A stretch of 64,000 nucleotides of DNA from Onchocerca volvulus (lineage: Eukaryota > Nematoda > Chromadorea > Rhabditida > Onchocercidae). Shown piece after piece: positions 34,887 to 46,744 of the stretch; position 1 is the stretch's first letter, and each line of letters starts with the position of its first letter. The position numbers and the translations under genes were made by a program. The notes beneath the pieces were generated by a model that saw nothing but the letters and a program-made list of their open reading frames with translations, had not been told where the DNA came from and did not search any database. Location of the stretch: contig HG738137.1 of assembly GCA_000499405.2 (NCBI GenBank), forward strand, positions 18,250,581-18,314,580. The letters are read 5' to 3'.

Positions 34887-37800
34887 TTTTACACTATTAA
34901 ATCGAAGAATAGCGCAAAGGGCTAAACTTTCAAACGAAAAGCGACTTTCCGAGATTGAAATATTTCTATATATGCAATCTGATAAGATAACTCGAAGCAA
35001 TTTCTTGCACTTGAAAATGAAATCAATTTCAAAATATTACACCAAAAAATCAAACATTTCCATTGTTTTGTTATTTGAAAATTCATTTATCACTGTTCAC
35101 AATGTGATATGATAAATTTAAAGAATGAAATCAAAATATAAAACAAATTATGATTTTGTGGAAGCTTATACTTGAGTGGATAGATCCTTAATTAATTACA
35201 ATGAGTCAACAGGCTATATATAATGAATGCATCTGTTGGTATATAGATCTTCTTAAAAGCTTTTAAATGCCGACTGTAAAACTATTCGTTTTAATCAAAT
35301 CTACTGTTAGTAATGAAGAGCTGATAACTGCTGTTGATAATTAGAATAGGAAGGAATTAGTACTTAATGATTTGAAGAACTGATTTATATTGATAAATAT
35401 ATTGATAAATATTGACAAATATATTGATATATTGATAAATATAGTAATTTTTATTGATAAATATAATAATCTTTTCTTTTTCTGTCATATTTCTGTCATA
35501 ATTAATGATTGATTTCTGAATGTTTGGATAGAAATCTAAACAAATATGACATGAAAATATTGGCTTGGAACATCATAAGATGACAAGATTCTGTTTCACG
35601 AATCCTTATTATTTACTCATGATGATAATATGAATGATAATTGATGTACTCTAAGAGGAAAGATAATGGATTAGAAATGATATGATAAAAAAGAATAGCA
35701 ACCGAACAATCAGCGAAAAAAATCATATTAAAACATATATTAAAGGAATGCTTCTTTGCTTTCTGATACATATCAGAACTTTGAGGATAATAGCAATCAA
35801 TTAATGAATGATATGGATATAAATTATGATGATATCTTAACTTGAAATGAGCTTGGCGTTGGGAAAAATTAGAAGAAGGATAAAGATTAGGAAAAATTTC
35901 TTTTTCGCAAAAAAAAAAAAAAAAAAAAAAATTGCATCGTAAAATGAAGGAAAGGAAAGAGGAAATAAGACTTAAATGTTTACTCGAATTGAAAGGTATG
36001 AAATAAATGAAGTAATAAACAGAAAACATAAAATAATACACAGCTTTGAAACAATTGCAGCAGACAGTACTGCAATTCGATAATCCTTGAAAAATAAACG
36101 ATTTCAGTGGATTCTTTCTCTCTCAAATGTTTTCTCTCCCGTTTTTCCAAAACATACGCGATCGCATTTTTAACAATTTTTCGTAAATGTTATTCTTTTA
36201 GTGTATCATTAAAATGAGGAAAACGATCTTCCTCTATCACTCCCTACTTCACTCAAAGATTATTTATCATCTAAAGGCAGTGTTATCATTCAAAATTTCA
36301 TACTACCAACTGATAGAGTGGAAAGAATTTGCAATTTTTTATAGTTTACTAAAATCTTTCGTAATATTCTGAACCAATTTTGATTGAAATTGACACTTGA
36401 CATTGACGTTTTAGTGTGAAAGGAGTTGGCTGGATATGATAATGATGTATTTTAATCAAAACCTATTTTTATTCAAAAAAAAAATTGAAAAAGTTTAAAT
36501 GTTTGTTCAAAAGCCTGAATTTTGCTTCATCATAATTGAAACAATTATCCTCTCTCTTAATTGTAGCGTTGTGTGAATTTAGAAAAGCTGATAACAATTG
36601 TTGATTAAAAAATATGAAAAATTTCATATTTTTGTTTAGCGCCAAAACATTTATTGCATGAATTCAGACTATCTATCATTTTATTTAGCAAGATTTATTT
36701 TAAACAATTTTTACAATAAAAGTTTCATAATAAACAGGAAAAATGTTATTACGAAAGATGAACTTTTCTGTTCAAAATGATTTGAAGCGCATTGTACAAC
36801 TAACTGCCACCAATCATTTTTTTATTCCAATGATATTTTCGGAGAAAATATAAATTCAGACATATTGCAAATTTAAACAGTAAGATGATTTGAAGAAGGA
36901 GGATGAAAAGAATGAAAATATAGTTTATTTTGTTTTGAAATCATAATTAGTTGCTATTAAATTTATGCAGTTATTTGATGAGGAACTACTATTCTTTCAT
37001 ATTCACTTGTCATATGAACTCGTATTTCAGGTAGATAATCAACATTTATATCTTTGAGATGTTTTGAAGATTTTGAATTTTGAAGACTTCAATCAAGAAA
37101 AAATAAGAAGAAAAAGTCACTGAGATTTTCTCTAACTGAAGAAAGAATTTTTTGCAAAATTATCAATCCAATGCTAATTATTCTTTTTCATCATAATTCA
37201 TCAATTTTTTAAAAATAACAATGAAATAGAAAATTCCCGTCTGTTGAAAAAAGATATTAATTTTGAACAAAATCATTATTACTTTTTATAATGATTTAGC
37301 TATAGTATTTCAGCTATCAATTTTATCTGTTCTATTGAAATTTCATCAAAATCCATTGGAAATTAGCCTAATTACTGGACAAGATTTGCATTAATAGATA
37401 AATTCTTGCGAAAATGCATCAACCAAGGAATAATTGTTTGAGAAGACAAACATTTTCTTGATTATATTGGAAAATTATCCTCAAGAAATAAATATATCCA
37501 TTTGAAAAGTTCGTTTTGTTTTGCGTAAAGTTTATTTAACTCTTAAAAAGTTATGATATTATTCAAGAAAATCTTTTAAAAAAAAGTTAGCAATTATTAG
37601 AATTAATATGTTCAACATCTCAAGTGCAAAATAAATTAGCAATATAATTAGCAAATAGCTGTAATATTATACAAGAATCTTTATCTCTTCGACATCATCT
37701 GATCAATCACATCGAGATGTAAACAAATTATGAATCTCATAATAGCCTTGTGATTTAAATTTCCAATGACAAATTGAGCATATGAAATCCATAAAATATA

Positions 37801-39249
37801 TGAAATCCTGTGAAATCCAAAAAATAAAAAAAAAGGCATGTTGAAATAGAAAAAAACAAAATTTCAAAATTTTTTTAAATTTTGAAGTTTCCCGATATTA
37901 AACAATAAAATAAAGATGAAAGCGAAGTTTGAAAATTTTTAAAATTTTTGACTTTTTTAACGAACTTTTTCGTATGAAAATTCTTCAGTTATTAAAATGC
38001 TCAATCGATGAAGTTGAAAATCTACCAGAATTATATCATTTTTATATTAACTTGCAAGTGAGACCGAATTTTGTCAATTTTAGCTTCAACAAGATTAATC
38101 GACTTCAATATATTGAATCGAATCCGGCATATACTGGATTAAACTGAATCCAGTAGATCAAGTGTAATCGAATGTATACCGGATTAAATATACATTGGAC
38201 TAGATTTTATTTCAATTCTTAAAACGTTGATTGAAAATTTTTAATGAAAGACAAATTTTGCAGTTTCTGGCATTTTGCATAAATATGATAGAATATCGCC
38301 ATGAATTTGAAAAAGCAAAAACTGAAAACCATTTAATATTTGATTCTTGTAACACTAATAATGAACGAAAGGTCAAGCAAGAGTGGCCTCATTAAAGTTT
38401 TGCTTTCACGAGCATGCACTATCATCTTTTTCATTTCCTCATTAGAATTAATGAAATATTGGCAATCAATAATTCTGGAAACAGATCTTACACACTAAAG
38501 GAAGCGGAATAAACGATTTATAATACTTTTCAAAAAGATTTTATTTGAATTTACAGCTTTTAAAAATTGGGCAAACTATGCGATGTTGGGAAAAAGTTCG
38601 CATCTTCTCTGTAATTTTTAAAATAAACAGGAAAACAGAAAACTTTTGCTGTCATATTTTGCAGCTAATATTGGTCGGTTTAACTGCAACACAAACTATC
38701 AACAATAGTATTATTAAAAAGTTATGAAGCAAGTTAAATAATATTGAAATCAATATTATTTAATAATCAAAAAGTATGACAAATCATGAAAATTGTCTAA
38801 AAATCAAGATGGAATAAGTTTTTGAAAAGTTAATTAATGTTAAAAATCAAAATAAGACCTGGTTCTTGAAATTTACATAAATAAATTTACTTAAAATTCA
38901 ATTCATTAATTTATCAGTCAAATCATATTGCTGTTATTTGAAAATCTATTGGTTTCTGAAGAAATTTAAGACATTAAGATAAGCAAATGTAATGAAAAAT
39001 CAATGTTATTCAATGATAGAAAATTAAAAAGATCATGAAACATATCTGAAATTTAAAATGAGACTAAATTTGACTGGAATTTATAAATTAATAAAGTTTA
39101 ATTGAAATTTAATTCAAATTTATCAATCAAATCAAGTTGATATTGATTGAAAATAGATCCTAAGACAAACAAACGAGATTTGAGGGATCAGAATAAACAA
39201 AGAGATGATTAAACGATGAATCTCATCACAGCCGCGATAATCACTTCAC
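34887..39249. other. Intergenic region, no supportable gene
   Basis: AT-rich with an ATTGATAAATAT tandem tract (35385-35468), a long A run (35910-35931) and CCGGATTAAA-type short repeats near 38120-38205. The 142-aa minus frame (35613-36041) is dominated by Phe/Tyr/Ser from AT-rich sequence and a poly-Phe encoded by the A run, so it is not called. Confidence 0.5.
35385..35468 (+). repeat. Tandem ATTGATAAATAT repeat
   Basis: About six units of ATTGATAAATAT (10-14 bp, variable) with one G-to-C unit (ATTGACAAATAT). Confidence 0.85.
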
Positions 39250-39369
39250 CTAATCTGTCAACTTCATCACACGCTTGAACAAAGAAGACGGCGCTATTTC
39301 GGTAAACTTCTTTAAGAACAAATGCTCACAAATGAATTCCGTCCATCGATTCTCAATCAGATTTATCAT
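39250..39369 (-). CDS. Coding-like terminal exon, at least 39 aa
   Basis: ATG at 39369, stop TAG at 39250. It reads MINLIENRWTEFICEHLFLK then KFTEIAPSSLFKRVMKLTD in a patch clearly richer in GC than its surroundings. The frame stays open 13 codons further upstream. Mixed amphipathic composition and codon use suggest a real last exon or small protein. No upstream exon or convincing pyrimidine-rich acceptor was found, and the opposite strand also has a short open frame. Family not recognised. Confidence 0.3.
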   Translation of the reverse strand: MINLIENRWTEFICEHLFLKKFTEIAPSSLFKRVMKLTD

Positions 39370-39889
39370 TTCTAATCTTCTTAAAGTTGATTTTAATTTA
39401 ATTACTTAATTTTAAAAAGATTAATTTGATCGGTAATTGATTTCTCACAAAATTAAAGCAATGAGTAATTTATTTTATTATATTAAAACGTTAATTGCTA
39501 GACTAATTGAGAATCGATGCATTTTTCATTACAATGTTTGAAACCATTCCAGCTTTAATATATCAATGTAAGAGATGTAATTAAACTTTTTAAGTTTGTT
39601 TTTCTATAGTTAATTATTTAAACCAAAATTATCATTAATCAGCTTATAAATAATTACTCGAAACGAGTTTTTAACTTTTCGACATGAAACAAAATGATAA
39701 TAAAAAAGTTTAAATGCAAATTTAATTACTTATAAGTATTATAAAAAATTAAAAAACTTATTTCCAATGGAACAAGTTTTTTAATTTGAATGGATTTATA
39801 TTTCCAAGTTTTTAAGATGAAACACTTTAGGAAATGCTTTGGCAAGTGCTGCATTCTGAAATCGTTTGATCATATTTGTTCAACAATAA

Positions 39890-39950
39890 AACATTGATTG
39901 GAATTAATTGGAATTAAATTAGAATTAATTGGAACAAATTGGAATTAAAT
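39890..39950 (+). repeat. Degenerate TTGGAATTAA tandem repeat
   Basis: Five diverged units of TTGGAATTAA, TTAGAATTAA or TTGGAACAAA. Confidence 0.75.
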
Positions 39951-40087
39951 AATTATTTTTTGAATTAGAATGTTACAAAATTCATAGATTTCATAAATCC
40001 ATAACAATTATGTTAAAAATGAAAAAGTCTAGCGAATATCTGATGAATAAAAGCAAAAATGACCTTTCCTAGTTTCAAATTTCTTAG

Positions 40088-40223
40088 AAGTACTCAAAAG
40101 GAAAGGATGATAATCGATGGAATCAATCACTTCTCAAACATCCACTTATCATCGAATAATCAGCCAATCGAACCAACATTCTTGGAAACTGAAGTGGAAC
40201 CACAAGAGGCCACATATGTTTGA
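40088..40223 (+). CDS. Coding-like exon, 44 aa to a stop
   Basis: A CAAATTTCTTAG acceptor (ends 40087) opens a frame reading STQKERMIIDGINHFSNIHL then SSNNQPIEPTFLETEVEPQE and ATYV, with a TGA at 40223. The acidic, proline-containing composition looks like protein and not AT noise. The other strand is also open over part of this interval, so the strand is uncertain. No partner exons identified. Confidence 0.25.
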
Positions 40224-40329
40224 CAGAGGGCAGCAACAGATGCTTCCTTTCCTGTTTGGTACAGATGGAATTCTTAGTAAATTTTCACATGATACTATTC
40301 TAAAGCAAACATTAATTTGCAAAACTTTT

Positions 40330-41630
40330 CATGCCTTTTAATTTGGAAGATATTTTCTATTGTAAATATTTCTGATAGCTTATCAGTAAAGCTTATCACT
40401 ACTAGAACTACGTATTTTATTAATGAATATGAAACAGTATGGATAATATTATTTATTTAAATTAATTGAAGCAAAATGTTTGTTATTTTGCAATCAAAGA
40501 AACCTAAATTTTGTGCTTTATTAATTAGTCAAAATTCTCGAAAATAACCCAAAAAAAAATTTTTTTTACAATAATGAAAATTGGAAATAATGATTATGTT
40601 AAAAAGAATGTTCTTATGAAGATAAAAAGCAACTACTAGTATGAGAAGATCCTAAAAGATAAATAAAACAACTAAAATTTGGGATTTTAGGAAGAAAAAA
40701 TTTTTGCACTTTTTGTTTAGATTTTTTTTTTTTTAAACTGAACCCAGCTACACGTCAAAAATCAACAATCCGTTACAGTTGTTGTTTACATAATAAGTTT
40801 ACTAATACTAATCCTTATGATTCACACTATTCTGAAAATTTTAAAAATTAAAAAAGAATTTAAAGAAAAAATTAAAGAAGAAAACTAAAAGTTTGAAAAA
40901 AAAAAAAGAACGCCTTTTTTTTTTTAATACTATTGCATTATAAAATTTGAAAAGAAATTTTTCCATCAAAAGTTTCTATCACTCGCGAGATACTTTTCCT
41001 GAAATTTCGAATTCATTCTATTAATTCGATCTGTTAGTGCATTATATCTCAAATTCAAAACTTTTCAAAATTACTGTGGTTTAAAAATCTGAAAGATTAA
41101 AATTTTTTCGAATTTAATTTGTTCATAACGTATTTTAATTTAATCATAACGAGATGAATGATATAATTTACTTTCCTACGGATAATTTAGAAAACTAATT
41201 TTTAAACGAATGATTGATAGCGTTCTTGTTAAACAGCTCAAAAATATCTAATCCACTTCGAGAACTAAAGCTTTTTTTTTTTATCGAAAATAATGCAAAC
41301 AGAAAAGCACATTACAATCAGACTAAGTCTGCTCTTGTCTATGGGATGAGCCACGCTTGGAATGCTAAATTTTTGAGTAGGAGGGCGAAAATCCCAACTT
41401 TTAACTTCATGTGTTGGAAAAAGCAGAAAGAGAAGAGATTCGAGATCGAGAGATTCGAGAAAAATAACTATGAAAATGTAACTACATTATCATCTTTGAA
41501 GAATTTTGACATTTATCTGAAATTCAATTATAATTTTTGAGTGAAAGAAAAACTTATTTACAAAAAATTAGAGAATAACGATTTCGAGACTAAATAAAAA
41601 ATTTGTAGAAAGTTAAAGCAGCTACACTCT
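40330..41630. other. Intergenic, with one uncertain long open frame
   Basis: Contains a 108-aa plus frame (41214-41540) with a fairly natural central part (KSALVYGMSHAWNAKFLSRR) but a poly-Phe from a T run. The minus strand is equally open in the same place (for example SWDFRPPTQKFSIPSVAHPI). There are no splice signals to decide, so no gene is called. The rest is AT-rich with A and T runs. Confidence 0.3.
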
Positions 41631-41633
41631 GAC

Positions 41634-42809
41634 TTAAGTTTCTGCCGGTGATTTATTTCCTTGTTCAATATCTTGACCGCAATTGCAGGCACTAAAAAAT
41701 CATTTCTAAGATGTAAAAAAGTGAAATAAGGCCTTAATAATGAATATTTTTAGTATATTAAATTAAATCTTTCTTTATTAAATGATTTTAGCCAACTCCA
41801 AAAGATTAAAATAATGAGAAACCACTCACAATTTTTATAGTTACAGAATCTATAAATAAAAACTTAAATGTTCGTTGCTCATTTTCAAGTTCTTCATTGA
41901 TTGATTTGAAATTTTCATACCACGTTGCATTCGAATAGGTGCGTATTTAAGAACTTTCGGGGATTTAAAATTTGAGCAAACGAACATTTACATTTTTATT
42001 TATATAGATTACTGGAACTAGTCATGCTTCGCGGATTGTTATAAAAATAGAATCAATCATTTAGATACGAAAATCCTACAAGATTAATGTTTTCAAAAGT
42101 CCAAAGTTAGAAATTTCGCAAAAAATTGTGTGTCATACAGCATATCTTCAACCAAATTAATTTTTCTTTTCAGCTTATTTTTTAGATTTCTACACTTTAG
42201 ATTTATCGTTCAAAAAATAATATTAAAAATTTCAAAGGATTCAGATATTTAATTATGAACACTTCACATCTTAATAAATCTGACTAATAAAATTTCTAAC
42301 GCTATTAAGAAATACCTGATGTATATAAATAATACGAACAATAGTGTGAAATGTCTAATCATATCGGATTGCTTAATTTAATTATTTTTCGAATCTAAAT
42401 TTTAATTAAAATTAAATATTCAATAAGTTTTCAAATAGCGAATCTGAAATGAAATGCCAATTTAAATGTGATACTAATGTAATCACTGATAATATCGAAA
42501 GGAAAGAACTTGAAAGGATAAAACAAAAGGACAAGAAATTAGAACTGATGTGGAGATAATCGATTATCGGTAAGAAAGGATTGATGATAGATAAGATGAG
42601 AGAAGTGGAAACGACTATCATTTGTAGTAATTCGATAAGGAAAGAGTTAAACTTTGCAAGAAAGGGGAAGAGAGAGTGATAAAGAAAGGAAAAGCTTAAG
42701 GATGAATGATCAGATCAGGTCAACCAAGTGCTGCAAATATCCGACGAACTTCTTCTTCTATGCTAACTACTTACTCCTTGTAAGCATCTGCTCGCAACTG
42801 TTCATTCAT
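41634..42809 (-). CDS. Candidate two-exon micropeptide, 30 aa
   Basis: Exon 1 42809-42775 (MNEQLRADAYK, ending GA before a perfect GTAAGT donor) joins in phase 2 to exon 2 41691-41634 (after TTTTTTAG), which reads ACNCGQDIEQGNKSPAET and stop. The junction codon is GAT. Phase, donor and stop all fit, but a 30-aa product is unusually short. These may be the first and last exons of a longer gene whose middle exons I cannot see, or the last exons of a gene starting further right. The roughly 1.1-kb intron holds a complete copy of the dispersed TIR element (41850-42007). Family not recognised. Confidence 0.3.
41850..42007 (-). mobile_element. Short TIR element (MITE-like), 158 bp, copy A
   Basis: The left end CTATAAATAAAAACTTAAATG with TTCGTTGCTC is the imperfect reverse complement of the right end GAGCAAACGAACATTTACAT with TTTTATTTATATAG (about 30 bp each). 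The interior carries TTGCATTCGAATAGGTGCG and AAGAACTTTCGGGGATTTAAA. It is related to copies B (44645-45760) and C (62729-62899), which lie in the opposite orientation. No transposase is encoded. Confidence 0.75.
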
Positions 42810-44644
42810 CGCTTGCGAATTGCAGATTTGAAGATAACAATCTCAGACATTCAACCGAATTTCAACGAGAAATGAGTGTAGCAAATGATTTGACGAATTA
42901 TTTCAACACTCAAGCATTCAGAGTGAAAAGTTCGTAGTAATTGAAATAAAGTTTTCTTAGTTTTTTCTGTTGATATTGATAAAATGATAAAATATCAGTT
43001 GTGGCAAAGCATTGATAAGCGAGCAAATATACTTAAATTGGGTGCTTGTGACATTTTTTTTTTTTTTTTTTTGATATTTCCTCCCTTTTATCTTTCAAAA
43101 AATCTTGACATTTCTGGTAAAACAAACAAATTTGTGTATTTTCAGATCCCATCCCATAGTTCAAATTCGGCAATAGAGCAATGAATGGGGATATTAATAA
43201 GAAATATTATGAGCAGAGCAATAGTTATCACTTAATTTAAGTTTCATTGCTTGATTGATAAGAGTGATTATAATTTCATTGAAAAACAAAGAAGCGAAAA
43301 AATAAAAACTGCTTTACATATAAATATTATACCTAAAGATTATTTGATCAAGTTCAAATTAATCTTTAAATTAAAAAAACCTTTTGATTGTCAGTTAATA
43401 TTGTTAAATCCAAAATGCATCCTGCTAATATTTATGTTTGTTCGATTATTTAAGATGACATTTTTTATGATAGCTTTTAATTACTGTGTCTTAATATACT
43501 AGAAAAAACATTAAAATGCAAATCGTGAAATAATGTAATGAAATGTATGAAAACATGAAATAAAGAACTAATTTAATCTCATTTGAAATGAATAATTAAT
43601 TCCATTTTATTTGAAATGAAGAATTATTAATTCTCTTTCACTAAATGTTGTGATTGGTGTTATCGATGAGATTTATTTACTCCTAATTGCTGTTTCTAAT
43701 CGTCTGTTGTAGAAGAAGCAAAAGCTTCGACAACATTTCTAGCATACTTTGCAAATGTTAGGACATTTGAAATATAGCAGGGAAAAACAGAGACAAGAAC
43801 TCTGAGAAGATCGTTTGAAACTTTATATTCTGAATGATATATCGCTATTATATCGCATTTCATCTCTGTTCAGAACAATTAAAAATTTAAGAAAATCTTG
43901 TTGGTATGAATTTTTCTGGGAAAGAAAAAGAAATAGTGAATTGAAGTGAAAGAAGTGATTGTTCCAGTCAATGTCAAATGTCAGTTTCAATTGAAGATGG
44001 AACAAAAGTTAATATTTGACTTGTTCATTCGAAAAATTAATTTAAAATGATTAATCTGATTTTATTAGCAATCTTTTCGAGTTTCCGACGATTAATCCAG
44101 AAGCGCCAATCAGTAATGATGCATTTGATAACGAAATGAAATCAGTAATACTTTATTATACCAAAAACATTTTTATTTGTATTGACTAAATACCTGTTAT
44201 TGTTTACACTTTCAGCATTTTCCATCCATATCACTTTGAATATTTAAAATCGTACAATAAGAAAATACATTAATTCTTATCCTTAAAAAAAAAAAAAAGA
44301 AAAAAAAAACTTATTCTCAGCGAAATTTCTTCAATTAATATTAAGTTTTAAGTAATAAGATATCGAATATCGATGAATACTTATGTTTATGCATCGAATT
44401 CGTTTTGGGATTTTACTTAAAGCTTGCTCAGATCCATCTAACTCATAAATTGAAGATGAAACATGATGCGGTACATAGTCTAACATTTAATTGAATTAAA
44501 CTGAAGAAATCAGTTCGAATGAAAAGTACATTTATCGTAATATAAAAGATATTGAATTGAATTATTCGAATCTTTCTCATCTTAGATAATTTCCCATTCC
44601 ATTGTTTTTAAAATCTTTTCAAGTTCGCTATAGTAGTATTTATA
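42810..44644. other. Intergenic region, no supportable gene
   Basis: AT-rich with a long T run (43055-43072). The open frames at 42984-43184 and 43251-43502 look like AT noise. A plus frame near 42500-42565 (ERKELERIKQKDKKLELMWR) is Lys/Glu-rich and may be chance. Confidence 0.45.
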
Positions 44645-45760
44645 ACTAGCTGGACCCTACCACGCTCTAGTTCGTCGTGAGACAGAGCGGTTTATCTTGT
44701 GTACTTTTGTTTTTGATGGTTGCCTTTAGGGATTTTGTTATATGAATAAAAATGTCAATGTTCGTTTGTTCAAAAATCTTAAACTCCGAAAGTTCGTAAA
44801 CACGCGTCTTATCTATGTTAACTCAAAATCTTAAATATCGGAAAGTCTTTAACCTATTGCTTTGAAATTTTTACACAACGTTGCATTCGAATACGCGTAT
44901 ATTTTTAAATATTTATTATTATTTATTGTTATTTATCATTGTTTATTATCATTCAGTATTATTTATTACTCATTATTTATTATTATTTATCATTTCATTA
45001 CTATTCATTATTATTTATTATAATTTATTATTGTTTATTATTATTAATTATTATTTATTCTTGTTTATTATTGTTTATCATTATTTATTACTATTTATTA
45101 TTATTTACGATTATTTGCTATTATTTAATATTATTTTTTATTGCTTATAATTATTTATTATTTATTATAACTTATTACAATTTATTATTATTTATTACTA
45201 TTTATTATTATTATTTGTCATTATTATTTGTTATTAATTATTATAATTTATTATTTATTTATTATTATTATTAGGTATTGTTTGTTACTATTTATCATTA
45301 TTCATTATAATTTATTATTATTTATCTATCATTATTTATTATTATTTATCGTTCTCCATTATCATTTATTATTATTCATTATCATCTATTATTGTTTATT
45401 ATTATTTATTTTTATTTATTATAATTTATTATTATTTATTTATTATTATTTGCTATTATTCATTTTCATTTGTTATTATTTGTTATTATCTATTCATTAG
45501 TCATTAATTATTAATTATTAACTATTATTAAAGAAACGGGAGGAAGAGGAATGAGAGAAAAAAAGGAAGGCGAAGTTAATAAACTCCATTTCCTCATTTA
45601 CATTTAGTTGTTATGACGTGACACGTGAAAAAAAGTGTGTTTATATAAAAGTACGCGTCTATTCGGATGCAAGGTTGTATCAAAATTTGAAAAGAATCGG
45701 TGGAGAACTTACAGAGATCATTGAGAAGTAACAGGTAACATTTGCATTTTTATTTATAGA
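44645..45760 (+). mobile_element. Dispersed element copy B, interrupted by a TTA array
   Basis: It begins near ACTAGCTGGACCCTACCACG, continues with ATGAATAAAAATGTCAATG and TTCGTTTGTTC, then AACTCCGAAAGTTCGTAAAC. It resumes after the array with GCGTCTATTCGGATGCAAGG, AAAATTTGAAAAGAATCGGT, and ends CATTTGCATTTTTATTTATAG. Those pieces align with copy A read on minus and with copy C. The interior also carries a second partial copy of the GTTGCATTCGAATACGCG module (44878-44900). No coding capacity. Confidence 0.65.
44900..45532 (+). repeat. Long TTATTATTT low-complexity array, about 630 bp
   Basis: Made of TTATTA, TTTATTA, TTTATCA and TTGTTTATTA units with only occasional C or G. All three plus frames stay open in overlapping pieces of about 90-111 aa built from Leu/Ile/Tyr/Phe, which is a by-product of the repeat and not a membrane protein. 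The array lies inside dispersed element copy B. Confidence 0.95.
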
Positions 45761-46744
45761 GATCAAAGAATTGATTACGTGCACATTACTGATCTTTGAT
45801 CAATTATTATCAGAGCATAAAAGAGCAATATGATCGGTTATCAAAAACTAGAAAATATTAATGATGGTATTGAATTTATTAAGTTCTGTCAATTCACTTT
45901 ATTACAATTATGAAGTTGTAAAAACAGAAATGTGTGAAAATTTGTTGCTATTTGATGGTAAGGACTGATTTAATCCAATTGTTTCTCAGATCTTATCGAA
46001 TCAATTGATTTATTGCTGGATCTTAAAACATGAAATATGATCTCCTTTTAGCAGTTCTTCAATTGCATTTTAATTCATAAATTGATCGATCCTTTATTTT
46101 AAAGCATTTATATCTTTTTTGAAGTTTTTTAATTTTTTTTTATTTAATGTGTGACATTAAATATAAAAAATGATGCTTAATAACAATTAAAACAAAGTTA
46201 TTCATATCATACCTAGAATTGTCATCAACATTTCCTAATACTTTGACAGATGTTTTTGAAAAATTTTTTCGATTTCATGAAGAAAAAGATATACTTCAAA
46301 TGATGAAATTTAACTCAATCGTATCTCTGCTAATTTAATATTCCGAAATAGTCAAGCTATTAGTTGCACTTTTTAACTGACAAATAAACGACAAATTGTC
46401 AATATATAGTATTTTCTCGGCTCAATGTAAAATATATGATTCAAAGATTAAAATGATACAATTGATCTGTTGATATCAGTCACTTTAAAACTTTATTTTC
46501 AAAATAATTTCGGAAAATTTTGACATTAATATATGAAAATGAGGATAAATTTCAAAACAAATCAGTCTTGTTAGAGAAGACAGCGTCATTTCCCAGAAAT
46601 TTTTATCAAATTGAGCAAATTTATGTTTAATATAATGAAAAGAAAGCTTATAGAAGATCTGAATTACAATTTGACGATACATTTTTATTAAAATATATAT
46701 ATGGTACCATTGATAACAATCAATAGTCAAAGGGAAAGATGAAA
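45761..46744. other. Intergenic spacer 3' of the transporter gene
   Basis: AT-rich sequence between element copy B and the transporter stop. The minus frame 46485-46730 lies just past the transporter stop and is probably 3' UTR or noise. No gene seen. Confidence 0.5.

Noticed and set aside
35613..36041. 142-aa minus-strand frame
   Set aside because: Dominated by Phe, Tyr and Ser from AT-rich DNA and a poly-Phe from a long A run; no signal, domain or splice support.
41214..41540. 108-aa plus-strand frame
   Set aside because: The opposite strand is equally open and protein-like, and the frame crosses a T run. Strand and coding status cannot be decided.
44881..45500. Three overlapping 89-111 aa Leu/Ile/Tyr-rich frames resembling membrane proteins
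   Set aside because: They are produced by the TTA/TTTA low-complexity array in all plus frames; no start context, splice sites or family.
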